DNA of 64,000 bases from Catenulispora acidiphila DSM 44928 (GCF_000024025.1 NC_013131.1:9900229-9964228), one strand, 5' to 3'; shown: positions 26,111-34,807, counted from the stretch's first letter. Translations and numbers: made by a program. Notes: generated by a model from the letters alone, not told the origin.

Positions 26111-26530
26111 ATGGCGATCCAGGGTGCGATCCGGGTTCAGTTCGGCGATGTCTTCCCGCACGGTGCGTTCGCCGTGGCGGTGGAGGCGGTGCGGGACTTC
26201 GACAAGTCCACACGGGAGCATCCCGTGCAGGCGCGGGACAAGGAGTCCGGCGTGCTGGTCTGGGCAGTCGAGGTGCTAGACGCGGACCCGGAGGCTCGGG
26301 CGGCGGACCGGTCGGTGAAGGTGAAGATCGCGGCGGATCATCAGCCCGAGCTGCCCGACCTGATGGCGGGGACGCCGTTTCGGCCGGTCGAGTTCGAAGG
26401 GCTGCGGGTGCGTCCGTACGTCAACAGTCAGGGGCGGTTGGCGTACTCGTACAACGCCTCGGCGGTGCGGGGACCGAACGCGGGCGGGAAGCCGGCGGCG
26501 GCTGTGAACGGGTCCAAGAGCGCGGGCTGA
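26111..26530 (+). CDS. Pra-like activator of AICE replication/integration/excision
   Basis: 139 residues from ATG 26111 (GAGG at 26101-26104). The sequence AIQGAIRVQFGDVFPHGAFAV..VEAVRDFDKST...PVQARDKESG..VWAVEVLDADPEAR is characteristic of the small AICE proteins annotated as plasmid replication/integration/excision activator. Assignment is from memory of that family. It is the first gene after the strongest promoter in the element and is followed by a hairpin. Confidence 0.6.
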   Translation: MAIQGAIRVQFGDVFPHGAFAVAVEAVRDFDKSTREHPVQARDKESGVLVWAVEVLDADPEARAADRSVKVKIAADHQPELPDLMAGTPFRPVEFEGLRVRPYVNSQGRLAYSYNASAVRGPNAGGKPAAAVNGSKSAG

Positions 26531-26565
26531 CCGACAGTCCTTCTGAAGTACAGCGCCACCACAAA

Positions 26566-26599
26566 CAGGGGAGGCCGGATTAGGCCCCGGCCTCCCCTG
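26566..26599 (+). terminator. Strong hairpin after the Pra-like gene
   Basis: CAGGGGAGGCCGG (26566-26578) pairs perfectly with CCGGCCTCCCCTG (26587-26599), 13 bp, 8-nt loop, no T-tract. Would attenuate transcription into the transfer/replication genes. Confidence 0.7.
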
Positions 26600-26641
26600 A
26601 CGTCTCTCCAGGGTGCGATCCGAGAAGAGGAGTCCAGGCTA

Positions 26642-26917
26642 ATGGCCACGGCGAGCGATCGTCAGCACAACCCCGAACCGGTCACGGTGCGGGTCGAAAT
26701 ATCTCAGGTCAGCAAGCTGATCGAGGAAGCTACCTACCTGATCCACACGAACACCGCGCCGGTGTCGGCGCTGCTCGCGTTCCACGAGCGCAAGGCGCGG
26801 TTGTTCGAGGCGCTGGCAGCCGAGGAACCGGAGAACGCCGATCGGCAGGAAGTCGCGAAGAATGCGCGAGCTCAGGTCGATCACCTGAACGCGATGGCCG
26901 AGCGGGGGTCCCGCTGA
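26642..26917 (+). CDS. Small conserved AICE protein
   Basis: 91 residues, mostly helical (VRVEISQVSKLIEEATYLIHTN...HERKARLFEALAAEEPENADRQEVAKNARAQVDHLNAMAERG). Its TGA overlaps the ATG of the tra gene (TGATG). Function unknown. Confidence 0.65.
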   Translation: MATASDRQHNPEPVTVRVEISQVSKLIEEATYLIHTNTAPVSALLAFHERKARLFEALAAEEPENADRQEVAKNARAQVDHLNAMAERGSR

Positions 26918-28416
26918 TGTTCCGCACGGTGCATGGGGATGCTTCCTCGGCGGACAAGGCAACGCGCAAGGTCGGCGGTGTCTATGTCCGTGAGCCGGTT
27001 TTCGAAGTCCCCGTTTGGTGGCTGGCGATTCGGCGTTTCTTCGGGTTCTTCGGCCTGGCTGGTCGCAAGGCGGCCAAGCATCCGGTCCTGTCGAGTCTGA
27101 TCGCTCTGGCCGCATGGCTGCGGATCGCCCTCGGATCGTCGGCCTTCGGCTGGCTCCTGGTCGGCGTGCTGCTGACGCTGAGCGCTTGGGCGGTCCTGCA
27201 CTGGGCGAGCTTCGAGCGCATGGTCCGGTTCCCGGTCGTGAGCGCGTGGCGACGTTGGTTTGTCTACGAGCGGCGTTGGCACGCGACTATGGCCGTCTGT
27301 GGCCTGGCCGTCTTGTACGGAGATCTGGAGTACGTCCCGAGCCTGCGCCAGGTCCGATCTACGCGCTTCGTCGATCGCGTCATCGTCGACATGGTGTCGG
27401 GTCAGATCCCTGAGCAGTGGGAGAACCAGGCTCCGGCGTTGGCGCACACATTCGGGGCGCTGTCGTGTCGTGTGCGGACGGTGAAGCCTCGGCGGATCGC
27501 GCTGGAGTTCATGCACGCCGATCCGCTGGCGGCAACGGTCAAGCCAGGTCAGCTCGACACCGACGACGAGTCGCACTCAGTAGACCGCATGCCGGTCAAC
27601 CTGGCCGCACTCCCCCTCGGCGTCTGCGCCGATGGTCAGCCGTGGACTCTGCGACTCACCACGCATGTCCTCATAGCCGGCGCCTCTGAGGCGGGCAAGG
27701 GCTCGGTCGTCTGGGCACTGCTGCGGGCCCTGGGACCCGCGATCAGAACCGGATACGTGGCGCCCTGGGTCCTCGACCCCAAGGGCGGGATGGAGCTCTC
27801 GTTTGGCGAGCCGCTGTTCCAGCGCTTCGAGGCTGACTCGTACGAGGGCATGGCGCGCATGCTCGAAGACGCGGCCGATCTCATGGACAGGCGGACCCGT
27901 CTCCTCCGGGGCGTGGCTCGTCAGCACATCCCGACGCCCGATGAGCCTCTGGTCCTGGTGGTCGTCGACGAAATGGCCGACCTGACTTCGTACTGCCCTG
28001 ACCGCGCCATCCGTCAGCGCATCGCCTCGGCGCTGTCTCGCCTGCTGTCCAAGGGCCGTGCGGCGGCGGTGCATGTGGTCGCTGCCTTGCAGGACCCGCG
28101 CAAGGACGTGCTTCCGTTCCGCGACCTGTTCCCGGTCCGCATCTGCCTCCGAGTCACCGAAGCATCCCACGTGGACATGGTGCTCGGGGACGGCGCCAGG
28201 GATCGCGGTGCGACCTGCGACCTGATCGACCCAGAGCTTGCCGGCGTCGGCTTCGTGACTGTGGCAGGCGTCCGGGAGCCGGTCAGAGTCCGGGCGACCT
28301 ACCACAGTGACAGCGACATCGCCGCCATGGTCGAGCGGTTCAAGCCACTCATCCACGACGCGATTCCCGCACAGCGGTCCCACGATCTCGATGGGAAGGA
28401 GGTCGACAAGCTGTGA
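26917..28416 (+). CDS. FtsK/SpoIIIE-type conjugative DNA translocase (TraSA-like)
   Basis: 499 residues. Two or three N-terminal membrane segments (~45-95) then the motor domain: Walker A GASEAGKGS (~255-263), Walker B LVLVVVDEMADL (~346-357), and a RecA-like end (VHVVAALQDPRKDVLPFRDLF). Single-protein, double-stranded DNA transfer as in Streptomyces TraB/TraSA: a membrane hexamer pumps DNA between mycelia. Overlaps genes at both ends (TGATG, GTGA), so tra-rep-xis-int form one operon. Confidence 0.88.
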   Translation: MFRTVHGDASSADKATRKVGGVYVREPVFEVPVWWLAIRRFFGFFGLAGRKAAKHPVLSSLIALAAWLRIALGSSAFGWLLVGVLLTLSAWAVLHWASFERMVRFPVVSAWRRWFVYERRWHATMAVCGLAVLYGDLEYVPSLRQVRSTRFVDRVIVDMVSGQIPEQWENQAPALAHTFGALSCRVRTVKPRRIALEFMHADPLAATVKPGQLDTDDESHSVDRMPVNLAALPLGVCADGQPWTLRLTTHVLIAGASEAGKGSVVWALLRALGPAIRTGYVAPWVLDPKGGMELSFGEPLFQRFEADSYEGMARMLEDAADLMDRRTRLLRGVARQHIPTPDEPLVLVVVDEMADLTSYCPDRAIRQRIASALSRLLSKGRAAAVHVVAALQDPRKDVLPFRDLFPVRICLRVTEASHVDMVLGDGARDRGATCDLIDPELAGVGFVTVAGVREPVRVRATYHSDSDIAAMVERFKPLIHDAIPAQRSHDLDGKEVDKL

Positions 28417-30044
28417 CTTCGCAACAGCTCAAGCCAGTAGCGCCGTCCGGGATCACGGGAAGCCGTGCCGAACGTGCCCGGATGCCGCTGGCTCGCAAGG
28501 TCCTGGAAGAGTCGGCGATCAAGCATGGCGTCTGCATCCGGCCAGTCCCGCTGCGACGCGTCGACCTCGCGACCGGCGAAGAACAGATCATAGACATCCC
28601 ATGCGGCGCGACCCTTTCGAGCGTCTGCCCGCCGTGTGCGGAGGCCAAGCGGCAGCTTCGGATCGATCAGTGCCGTACCGGCTGGCACCTGGAGCAGGAG
28701 CCTGACTTCACTCCCGATCCGGCGACCGACGAACAGCACCTCCTCGTTCAGCTCCGCTCGCAAGCTCAGAAGTCCCTCGACGACTCGGACGACTCCGAGG
28801 TGGCCGAGTGGGAAGAGACCGTCTCCGAGATCAACACAGAACTGGCGGCGACCGGCGTCCGCGGCCGACTGGGCGTCGAGAAGGCAGCCCGGCGTGTCCG
28901 ATCCACGCGGCGCCGTCAGGACGCGTCGGAGCTCCCGAGGCGTCCCGTAAGTACGCGGACAGTCGGCAAGGTCTACGAATCGGCCAGCGGAAAGAAGTTC
29001 CGTCCGTCGATGTTCCTGACCCTCACGCTCGACAGCTACGGCAGGGTCACCAAGGACGGGACACCGGTCCAGCCGGCCGCCTACGACTACCAGCGGGCTG
29101 CCCGCGACGCGATCCACTTCGCGAAGCTCGTCGACCGCTTCGTTCAAAACCTCCGTCGCTTCGTCGGCTTCGATGTACAGTACTTCGCGGCCGTCGAGCC
29201 ACAGCGCCGGTTAGCGCCCCACCTGCACATGGCGATCCGCGGCACCATCTCCCGAGCCGAGCTCCGCGAGGTCATCGCCGCGACCTATCACCAAGTGTGG
29301 TGGCCGCCGACCGATGAGCCGGTGTACGTCGACCAGCTGCCGGAGTGGCATGACGGCACTGGCGCCTACGTCGACGCGACGACCGGCGAGATCCTGCCCA
29401 CCTGGGATCAGGCTCTCGACGAGATCGGCCCGGACGACGAACCGTCGCACGTAGCTCGCTTCGGGAGGCAGTTCGACGCGCAAGGCGTCCTAGCCGGTAC
29501 GAAGGATGCGAACCGCACGATCGGCTACCTGGCCAAATACGTGACCAAGAGTGTCGACGAGTGCCACGAAGCGGCCACCGACGATCAGCGGGACCACGTC
29601 TCACGCCTCGTCGAAGCACTTCGTTACGAACCATGCTCACCGACCTGCGCGAACTGGCTCCGCTACGGCGTTCAGCCGAAGAACCCTCGTCCTGGTCTCC
29701 ACCCGGGCGCCTGTCGCGGCAAGGCACACAAGCCGACTCACCTCGGCTACGGCGGACGTCGCGTCCTGGTCTCCCGCAAGTGGTCCGGAAAGACACTCAC
29801 CGACCACAAGACGGATCGTAAGAACTGGGTGACCGAAATCCTGGGCGTCGAGCCTCAGATGCCGACGCCAGGTCGCTTCTCGTTCGAGTACGTCTCGCGC
29901 GACGACGCCAAGCTCAAGCCGCTGACGGTCCGCCTCATGCACCGCATCGCAGACCGCGTCACCTGGCGAGCCCAGCTCGACGCAGCGCGCAACGGTCCAC
30001 GATCTCCGGCAGATCTTTCGGCAACAGCAGGGAGGTCGTCGTGA
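28413..30044 (+). CDS. RepSA-type replication initiator
   Basis: 543 residues from GTG 28413. Rolling-circle initiator motifs: FLTLTLDSYG (~201), HUH motif PHLHMA (~269-274) and YLAKYVTK (~371) with the likely nicking Tyr region. A Cys pair near the N-terminus (CPPC) and a C-terminal Cys/His set (CSPTC, HPGACRG) may bind zinc. It starts replication of the excised AICE circle. The double-strand origin was not located. Confidence 0.85.
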   Translation: MTSQQLKPVAPSGITGSRAERARMPLARKVLEESAIKHGVCIRPVPLRRVDLATGEEQIIDIPCGATLSSVCPPCAEAKRQLRIDQCRTGWHLEQEPDFTPDPATDEQHLLVQLRSQAQKSLDDSDDSEVAEWEETVSEINTELAATGVRGRLGVEKAARRVRSTRRRQDASELPRRPVSTRTVGKVYESASGKKFRPSMFLTLTLDSYGRVTKDGTPVQPAAYDYQRAARDAIHFAKLVDRFVQNLRRFVGFDVQYFAAVEPQRRLAPHLHMAIRGTISRAELREVIAATYHQVWWPPTDEPVYVDQLPEWHDGTGAYVDATTGEILPTWDQALDEIGPDDEPSHVARFGRQFDAQGVLAGTKDANRTIGYLAKYVTKSVDECHEAATDDQRDHVSRLVEALRYEPCSPTCANWLRYGVQPKNPRPGLHPGACRGKAHKPTHLGYGGRRVLVSRKWSGKTLTDHKTDRKNWVTEILGVEPQMPTPGRFSFEYVSRDDAKLKPLTVRLMHRIADRVTWRAQLDAARNGPRSPADLSATAGRSS

Positions 30045-30250
30045 GCCAGACCAGAGACCGGCTCCTCACCGTCGACCAAGCAGCCGATCGGCTCAACACC
30101 GGCCCGCGTTTCGTCCGTCGCCTCATCGCCGAACGACGCATCACCTACGTCCGTGTGGGACGCCACGTCCGTATCCCCGAGTCCGCCATTGAGAACTACG
30201 TCCAGGCGGGAACCGTCGCACCGATCGCCAACCGAAGGAGGGCCGCGTAA
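30041..30250 (+). CDS. xis: Excisionase-like HTH protein (Xis)
   Basis: 69 residues from GTG 30041 (GTGA overlap with rep). A MerR/HTH_17 helix-turn-helix (LLTVDQAADRLNTGPRFVRRLIAERRITYVRVGRHVRIPESAI, read in parts), the form used by AICE excisionases. Its end overlaps the integrase start by 1 nt. Confidence 0.85.
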   Translation: MSQTRDRLLTVDQAADRLNTGPRFVRRLIAERRITYVRVGRHVRIPESAIENYVQAGTVAPIANRRRAA

Positions 30251-30714
30251 TGGCCGAGAGCAAGGGCAACCGCCGTCGCCGCTTCGGACGTATCCGCCAG
30301 CTCCCCTCCGGCCGGTTCCAGGTGCGCTACGCCGGCCCGGACGGCGTCGACCGTCCCGCACCTAACACCTTCCGCACCAAGACGGAGGCCGCCGACTGGC
30401 TCACGAAGAAGGAGGCTGAAATGCTCGTCGGCGACTGGGTCGACCCGACCGCCGGTCAAGTCGAGTTCACCGCGTACGCGGAAGCTTGGATCAAGGAACG
30501 CCCCCGACTGCGCGAGAACACCATCCAGATCTACGACTACCTGTTGCGGCGCCACCTCACTCCAACGTTCGGGACCAAGGCGGTCTCCGAGATCACAGAC
30601 GCTCAAGTCCGCCGTTGGCGCAAGGACCGCCTCGACGCTGGCGTATCCGAAGTCACCTTGGCCAAGGCGTATCGGCTGCTCAAGGCAGTACTTAACACCG
30701 CCGTGACGGCATGA
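30250..30714 (+). CDS. int: Tyrosine integrase, N-terminal part (split by small deletion)
   Basis: 154 residues: basic arm-binding N-terminus (RRRRFGRIRQLPSGRFQVRYAGPDG) and the SAM-like core-binding domain (FTAYAEAWIKERPRLRENTIQIYDYLLRRHLTP, in parts). It stops at ...VLNTAVTA where homologues continue ...VLNTAVDDGMIRRNPC. The DNA GTGACGGCATGATC looks like GTGGACGACGGCATGATC with 4 nt lost. The stop overlaps the next ATG (ATGA). Confidence 0.85.
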   Translation: MAESKGNRRRRFGRIRQLPSGRFQVRYAGPDGVDRPAPNTFRTKTEAADWLTKKEAEMLVGDWVDPTAGQVEFTAYAEAWIKERPRLRENTIQIYDYLLRRHLTPTFGTKAVSEITDAQVRRWRKDRLDAGVSEVTLAKAYRLLKAVLNTAVTA

Positions 30715-31460
30715 TCCGCCGCAACCCGTGTCGCCTCCGCGGCGCAGGCCAAGAGCTGTCGGCCGAACGCCCGGTGCTTCGGGTCAAAGACGTGTTCGCG
30801 CTGGCTGACGCGGTGGGCCTCAGGTACCGGCTCCTCGTCCTCCTCGCGGCGTTCTGTGGCCTCCGCTGGGGCGAGCTCGCAGGCCTCCGCCGGAACCGAA
30901 TCGAACTGATCATGTCGTCGGACGCCCCTGACGCTGAGATCGTCGGCGCGGTCCTCGTGATCAAGGAGCAGCTCCTCGAACTCAGCAACGGCGAGATCAA
31001 GACCGGCCCACCGAAGTCCCGGGCGGGAAACCGACGGGTCGTCGTGCCGAAGGTGGTCTTGCCCGACTTGTTGGAGCATCTCCGCTGGAGCTCGAACCCA
31101 GGCGCAGACGGCTACGTCTTCGCGACCGCGGCCGCCAAGCCGCTCCGCCGCAGCAACTTCGGCGACAAGTGGCGAGCTGCTCGCGAGGCTGCCGGCTTTC
31201 CGGCGATCCACTTCCACGATCTACGCCACACAAGCAGCACCTGGGCCGCAGAAGCCGGCGCCACTATGGCCGAGCTGAAGCAACGCCTCGGCCACGACAG
31301 CGACCGAGCTGCCTCGATCTACCTCCACGGCAGTGAGGAACGTCAGCACACCCTCGCCGATGCCCTCAGCGACCGGGCCCGCCGCGAGCTCCGTCGCCGC
31401 GACGCCGGCACCGATCGACCAGACCCGGGCACCGACCTAGGGGACCCTTCGGGCATGTGA
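30711..31460 (+). CDS. int: Tyrosine integrase, catalytic part
   Basis: 249 residues starting MIRRNPCRLRGAGQE. All catalytic residues are here: Arg in FCGLRWGELAGL (~48), HDLRHT (~171-176), a later H in LGHDS, and Tyr in AASIYLHGS. The ATG overlaps the stop of the first part, so a two-polypeptide integrase could be made by coupled translation; equally, the gene may be dead or the deletion a sequencing error. A terminator and tRNA-Ala follow. Confidence 0.85.
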   Translation: MIRRNPCRLRGAGQELSAERPVLRVKDVFALADAVGLRYRLLVLLAAFCGLRWGELAGLRRNRIELIMSSDAPDAEIVGAVLVIKEQLLELSNGEIKTGPPKSRAGNRRVVVPKVVLPDLLEHLRWSSNPGADGYVFATAAAKPLRRSNFGDKWRAAREAAGFPAIHFHDLRHTSSTWAAEAGATMAELKQRLGHDSDRAASIYLHGSEERQHTLADALSDRARRELRRRDAGTDRPDPGTDLGDPSGM

Positions 31461-31469
31461 CGGGCACGC
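31450..31469 (+). repeat. Direct repeat near AICE right end
   Basis: CGGGCATGTGACGGGCACGC overlaps the integrase stop and matches 18101-18120 at 16 of 20 positions in the same orientation. Candidate integrase/Xis arm site. Confidence 0.4.
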
Positions 31470-31496
31470 CGCCCCGAACGGCCCTGTAACGCGAAG

Positions 31497-31531
31497 AACC
31501 CTGGTCCGGCTTACCACGCCGGACCAGGGTT
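31497..31531. terminator. Terminator between integrase and tRNA-Ala
   Basis: AACCCTGGTCCGGC (31497-31510) and GCCGGACCAGGGTT (31518-31531) form a perfect 14-bp stem with 7-nt loop. It can end both the integrase transcript and the tRNA transcript coming from the right. Confidence 0.85.
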
Positions 31532-31551
31532 CCAACTATTCATACCTTCAG

Positions 31552-31624
31552 TGGAGCCAACGAGACTCGAACTCGCAACCCCCTGCTTGCAAAGCAGGTG
31601 CGCTACCAATTGCGCCATGGCCCC
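31552..31624 (-). tRNA. tRNA-Ala(UGC)
   Basis: 73 nt. Acceptor GGGGCCA pairs with TGGCTCC (discriminator A), D-arm GCGCAATTGGTAGCGC, anticodon arm CCTGC-TTTGCAA-GCAGG with anticodon TGC, T-arm GCGAG-TTCGAGT-CTCGT. CCA is not encoded. It is the attachment gene of the AICE: its 3' half was supplied by the element, and the displaced 3' half is at 17955-17990 with 16457-16464. Confidence 0.96.
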
Positions 31625-31631
31625 GTTAGAG

Positions 31632-31664
31632 CGGTCCGCCTTCCGGTATCCGGAAGACGGACCG
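31632..31664. terminator. Hairpin upstream of tRNA-Ala / after DLW-39 gene
   Basis: CGGTCCG-C-CTTCCGG (31632-31646) pairs with CCGGAAG-A-CGGACCG (31650-31664), 14 pairs with one mismatch and a 3-nt loop. It lies between the DLW-39 gene and the tRNA on the same strand; more likely a terminator or processing stem. Confidence 0.55.
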
Positions 31665-31706
31665 TTGCCCCAGCTCTAGCTGCCGGGGAAGCCGGATGAG
31701 CGGTTC

Positions 31707-31832
31707 TCAGGCCGAGGGAACCGGGTCGGTCGCCTCGGTCCAGAGGTCCTGCTCCGACTTGTCGGACTGGACCTGCCGGTAGACCAGCAGACCGCCGATG
31801 GCAGCCACTACGAGCAGAAGCAGTTTCTTCAC
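31707..31832 (-). CDS. DLW-39 family small membrane protein
   Basis: 41 residues from GTG 31832 with AGGGAGG upstream: one membrane segment (LLLLVVAAIGGLLVY) then QVQSDKSEQDLWTEATDP. The DLW-EATD end and length are those of the actinobacterial DLW-39 family, normally found beside tRNA-Ala/tRNA-Ile near gyrA. Function unknown. It marks this side as chromosomal core. Confidence 0.88.
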   Translation of the reverse strand: MKKLLLLVVAAIGGLLVYRQVQSDKSEQDLWTEATDPVPSA

Positions 31833-32276
31833 GTGGCCACCTCCCTTCTGGTAGACGTCTGTGCCCCCGAGCTTAACAGCAGCGGGGCCTAATAGGAGCT
31901 GTGAGCAGTACTACGCAAAAATGCGGAGCTGCTCCACTCGTCCCGGGTACGGATGTCTACGCGCCCTGTCCAGACGCTTGCCAGTGGTGGATACACGCCA
32001 GCGCGGACGGCCTCGCCCCCGAGCCGGCGTCCAGCCCAGCTTCGGAGAGAAACGCCAGGCCAGAGGCCATACCAGGACCCGACAGCCCTCGACAGATGCC
32101 CCGAACCGCCCCAGGCCCACACAGCCCGGGACGATCCGGAACACGCCCAACACGCCGAACACGAACGAGTGAACGAGCCATCGAGCGAACGCCCGATCGA
32201 GCAAGCGCTCACCCCATCGAGCAAACGAGCGATCCAACAACCGAGCAATCCACCAACAGCCCGACCGCCACCCGCC
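31833..32276. other. Intergenic stretch without supported gene
   Basis: 444 bp. The right part (about 32160-32260) is low-complexity, made of degenerate (A/G)TCGAGC(A/G)AAC-like units. The left part should hold the DLW-39 promoter. No coding potential that I trust. Confidence 0.5.
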
Positions 32277-33398
32277 CTAAGGCCGCGCGTAAGAAACCAG
32301 CGGCATGCTGCTCACCGCAACGATCTCCACCGAAGAACCCGGATGCGGCGCGTGAATGACCCGGCCGCCGCCGATGTATATCCCGACGTGATCCACATAG
32401 CTGCTGTTCCCATAGAAGAACACCAGGTCGCCCGGCTGCGCCGAGGAAGCCGACACCGCCGGCAGCCCCTGCATCTGCGCCGTGGCGGTCCGCGGGATCG
32501 ACACGCCGGCCGCCTTCCACGCCGCCTGCGACAGCCCCGAGCAGTCGTACCCGCCCGGGCCGGTCGCGCCGAAGATGTAGGGCTTGCCCAGCTGCGCCTG
32601 CGCGAACGCCACCGCAGCGGCAGCCCGCCCGGACACCGGGACCGACACCGTCGTCGAACCGCCCGAGGAGGACCCCGAGGACGACCCGGAGGAAGACGAC
32701 GAGCTCGAAGACGAAGACTGCTTCGCTGCCGCCTGCTGCGCAGCCGCGAGCGCCGCGGCGTGCTGCCGGTCCTGCTCGGCCTTCAGCGCCGCGCGCTGCT
32801 GCGCCTGCAGGGAGTTCAGCAGCGCCTGGGCCTTGGAGACGTCGCCGTCGTACTGCTTCTTGGTCGCCTCGGCGGCCTTGGTCTGCTGGTCCAGCAGTGC
32901 CATCTTGTCCGCGGCCTGCTTGGCCTTGGCCGCCAGGTCAGCCTTCTGCTGCGCGAGCAGGTTCAGGTTGCCGGCGTTGTCGGCTTGGACACGGTCGACG
33001 GTCGCCGACATGTCCAACATCGTGGAGGGGTCGGCCTGCATCATCAGGCGCAGGGTCGGGTCGACGCCGCCGTTGCGGTACTGCTCGGCGGCCAGGCCTC
33101 CGAGGCGGGTCTGGGTCTGCGCCATGGTCGCCTGCTCGGCGCTCATCTCACGGTTGATGCCGTCGACCTGCTGCTGCAGCTTGGCCTCGGCGTCCTGGGC
33201 CGCGTTGTACGCCTCGTCGGCGTGGGCGGCCTGCTGGTAGAGCGTGTTCAGCTGGTCGTTGACCTGCGCGATGGTCGGCTGCGGGTCGGCGTTGGCGACG
33301 CTGGGGACCAGGACCATGGTCCCGGCCGCAGCCGCGCCGAGGGCCAGTTTGGTGTACTTCGGGGCACGCGGACGACGATGTCGGGCATTGACAGTCAT
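32277..33398 (-). CDS. Secreted NlpC/P60 peptidoglycan hydrolase with coiled-coil (RipA/RipC type)
   Basis: 373 residues. Signal peptide (basic start, LALGAAAAGTMVLVPSVANA, cleavage after ANA ~38), long coiled coil (~40-225), a Ser-rich linker (~228-250), then a C40 domain (~258-373): YDCSGL with catalytic Cys, DHVGIYIGGG with His, and HAPHPG. Endopeptidase cleaving peptide stems during wall remodelling; the coiled coil probably holds it inactive. The upstream leader carries a ydaO-type riboswitch, linking expression to c-di-AMP. Confidence 0.92.
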   Translation of the reverse strand: MTVNARHRRPRAPKYTKLALGAAAAGTMVLVPSVANADPQPTIAQVNDQLNTLYQQAAHADEAYNAAQDAEAKLQQQVDGINREMSAEQATMAQTQTRLGGLAAEQYRNGGVDPTLRLMMQADPSTMLDMSATVDRVQADNAGNLNLLAQQKADLAAKAKQAADKMALLDQQTKAAEATKKQYDGDVSKAQALLNSLQAQQRAALKAEQDRQHAAALAAAQQAAAKQSSSSSSSSSSGSSSGSSSGGSTTVSVPVSGRAAAAVAFAQAQLGKPYIFGATGPGGYDCSGLSQAAWKAAGVSIPRTATAQMQGLPAVSASSAQPGDLVFFYGNSSYVDHVGIYIGGGRVIHAPHPGSSVEIVAVSSMPLVSYARP

Positions 33399-33429
33399 GC
33401 GAGCTTCTGGGCTCCATCTCCTCCTTGTC

Positions 33430-33608
33430 CGCCTACCGGGTTAGCTGACGGATTCGGACTGAAGAAGTAGCCCTACGGTCGCACGCGCACACACGACGGC
33501 GAGTGCACGCCGACCGATTCACCCCACTGGCGCCACCCTCGCTTACCGCGCGGGCCGCGCCGACGAACCTGGTTCCCCGGCTCCGCGACGTACACGGATT
33601 CGGCGGTG
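33430..33608 (-). ncRNA. ydaO-type (cyclic di-AMP) riboswitch
   Basis: On the minus strand the leader contains CGCCGAATCCG near its 5' end, GGAGCCGGGGAACCA, GGGGTGAATCGG, and near the 3' end CCGAATCCGTCAGCTAACCC-GGTAGGCGG. These are the conserved blocks of ydaO riboswitches in actinomycete wall-hydrolase genes. Ends are approximate. The ribosome site AAGGAGG lies between it and the ATG. Confidence 0.85.
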
Positions 33609-33828
33609 CCCCGACGCCCGGAACCTGTGGGCCCGATGGGAGCGGCGAAGCCCTGTGGACGTTAGTCACCGGCGGCCTGCCTAACAAGCGACAAGTCCAT
33701 GATTCGTTCAGCGAACGCTTAGATACCGGCCACCCTTCGGGCAGGGACGGGAACCCGCTGTGCCCGAAAGAGCAGGCCCAGACGCTCCCGTTTCGGGCGC
33801 GACCTGGGCCTGAGAGACAGATGTCCGG

Positions 33829-34620
33829 TTAGCGGAAAAAGCGAATCCTGCGACGTTTGTTGCCCGGCGTTGTGACGTCGGTCTCAAACGCCCGTTCGCC
33901 CTTGTCGTCGCGGAACACCTTCACCGGCAGCATGGCCGCGTTCACCGGGTGTGCCTTGTCGTCATCGGCTGGACTCTTCACGGACACCGGCGGCATGACG
34001 ATCTCCACCGGTTCGCCGTGCATGTCCGGAAGGACCGCACCGACGATACGTACCTCTTGCGGATCCTTGGGACCGGACTTGGCGCCCGGACCGTACAACA
34101 GGTTGCTGATCTCCAGCCAGGTCTCCTCGACGTGCGAGATGAAGTCCAGGCCGCGCCGGCCCAGCGGGGCGTCGCCGACGGCCTTGGCGTTGAATCTGCC
34201 GTAGCCCAGGATCCGGCCGAGCAGGTCCCGTTCGACGCGCATGTCGTTGACCTTGCCCAAGGGCAGCGCGTCGAAGGACCGGGTGATCACGCCGTGGGTG
34301 TGCAGGATCCGCTTGTTGGTCACTATCAGCAGATCCTGGTTCCACACCGCGACGTTCCATGCCATATAGAGGAAGGCCACCCCGGCCACCGCCCACGCGC
34401 CCAGCCGGAACTGGCCGGCGTCGGGCGAGGAGAAGATGTCGATCCCCATCGCGAGGACCACGGCCGCGACCGCGATCAGCACCGGGATGATGACCGCGGC
34501 CAGATGGTGCCGCACGGCTATGACGAGCCGCTCGCCCGGCACGAGATACCGCTTGGCGCGGTCCTCGAGCTCGGGCCGGAGCAGCATCCGGCCGTAGAGC
34601 GGCGGTGAAGAGTCGGACAC
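33829..34620 (-). CDS. PH-domain membrane protein (YdbS/bPH2-like)
   Basis: 263 residues: YLVPGERLVIAVRHHLA, two membrane segments (~38-58 and ~72-92: AAVIIPVLIAVAAVVLAMGI; AWAVAGVAFLYMAWNVAVW), then a PH-like domain beginning LLIVTNKRILHTHGVITRSFDALPLGKVNDM. The charged C-terminus (~190-263) is unrecognised. Membrane protein of unknown role. The following minus-strand membrane microprotein gene lies just upstream. Confidence 0.82.
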   Translation of the reverse strand: MSDSSPPLYGRMLLRPELEDRAKRYLVPGERLVIAVRHHLAAVIIPVLIAVAAVVLAMGIDIFSSPDAGQFRLGAWAVAGVAFLYMAWNVAVWNQDLLIVTNKRILHTHGVITRSFDALPLGKVNDMRVERDLLGRILGYGRFNAKAVGDAPLGRRGLDFISHVEETWLEISNLLYGPGAKSGPKDPQEVRIVGAVLPDMHGEPVEIVMPPVSVKSPADDDKAHPVNAAMLPVKVFRDDKGERAFETDVTTPGNKRRRIRFFR

Positions 34621-34642
34621 GTCGGATGACCGTCTCGGGCGA

Positions 34643-34807
34643 TCAGCTGGCGACGAGGTTGTGGAACGTGTCGCCGAGCGTCTTGCCGACGCTGGCCACC
34701 CAGTTCAACGCGCCCTGCACCAGGTTGCCCGCTCCTGACGGGTTCTGGACCACGAAATAGATCAGAAAGAGCACGATGCCCCACTGCACGGCCGGCTTGA
34801 GTTTCAC
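34643..34807 (-). CDS. Small membrane protein
   Basis: 54 residues from GTG 34807 with AAGGGG 7 nt upstream. One transmembrane helix (VQWGIVLFLIYFVVQNP) followed by an amphipathic helix (VQGALNWVASVGKTLGDTFHNL). Ends 22 bp before the PH-domain gene, so probably co-transcribed. Not recognised beyond that. Confidence 0.65.
   Translation of the reverse strand: MKLKPAVQWGIVLFLIYFVVQNPSGAGNLVQGALNWVASVGKTLGDTFHNLVAS

Noticed and set aside
32160-32260. Degenerate GAGC(A/G)AAC-type repeats as a possible iteron origin
   Set aside because: Units vary in length and spacing, there is no Rep gene nearby, and the surroundings are core genome.
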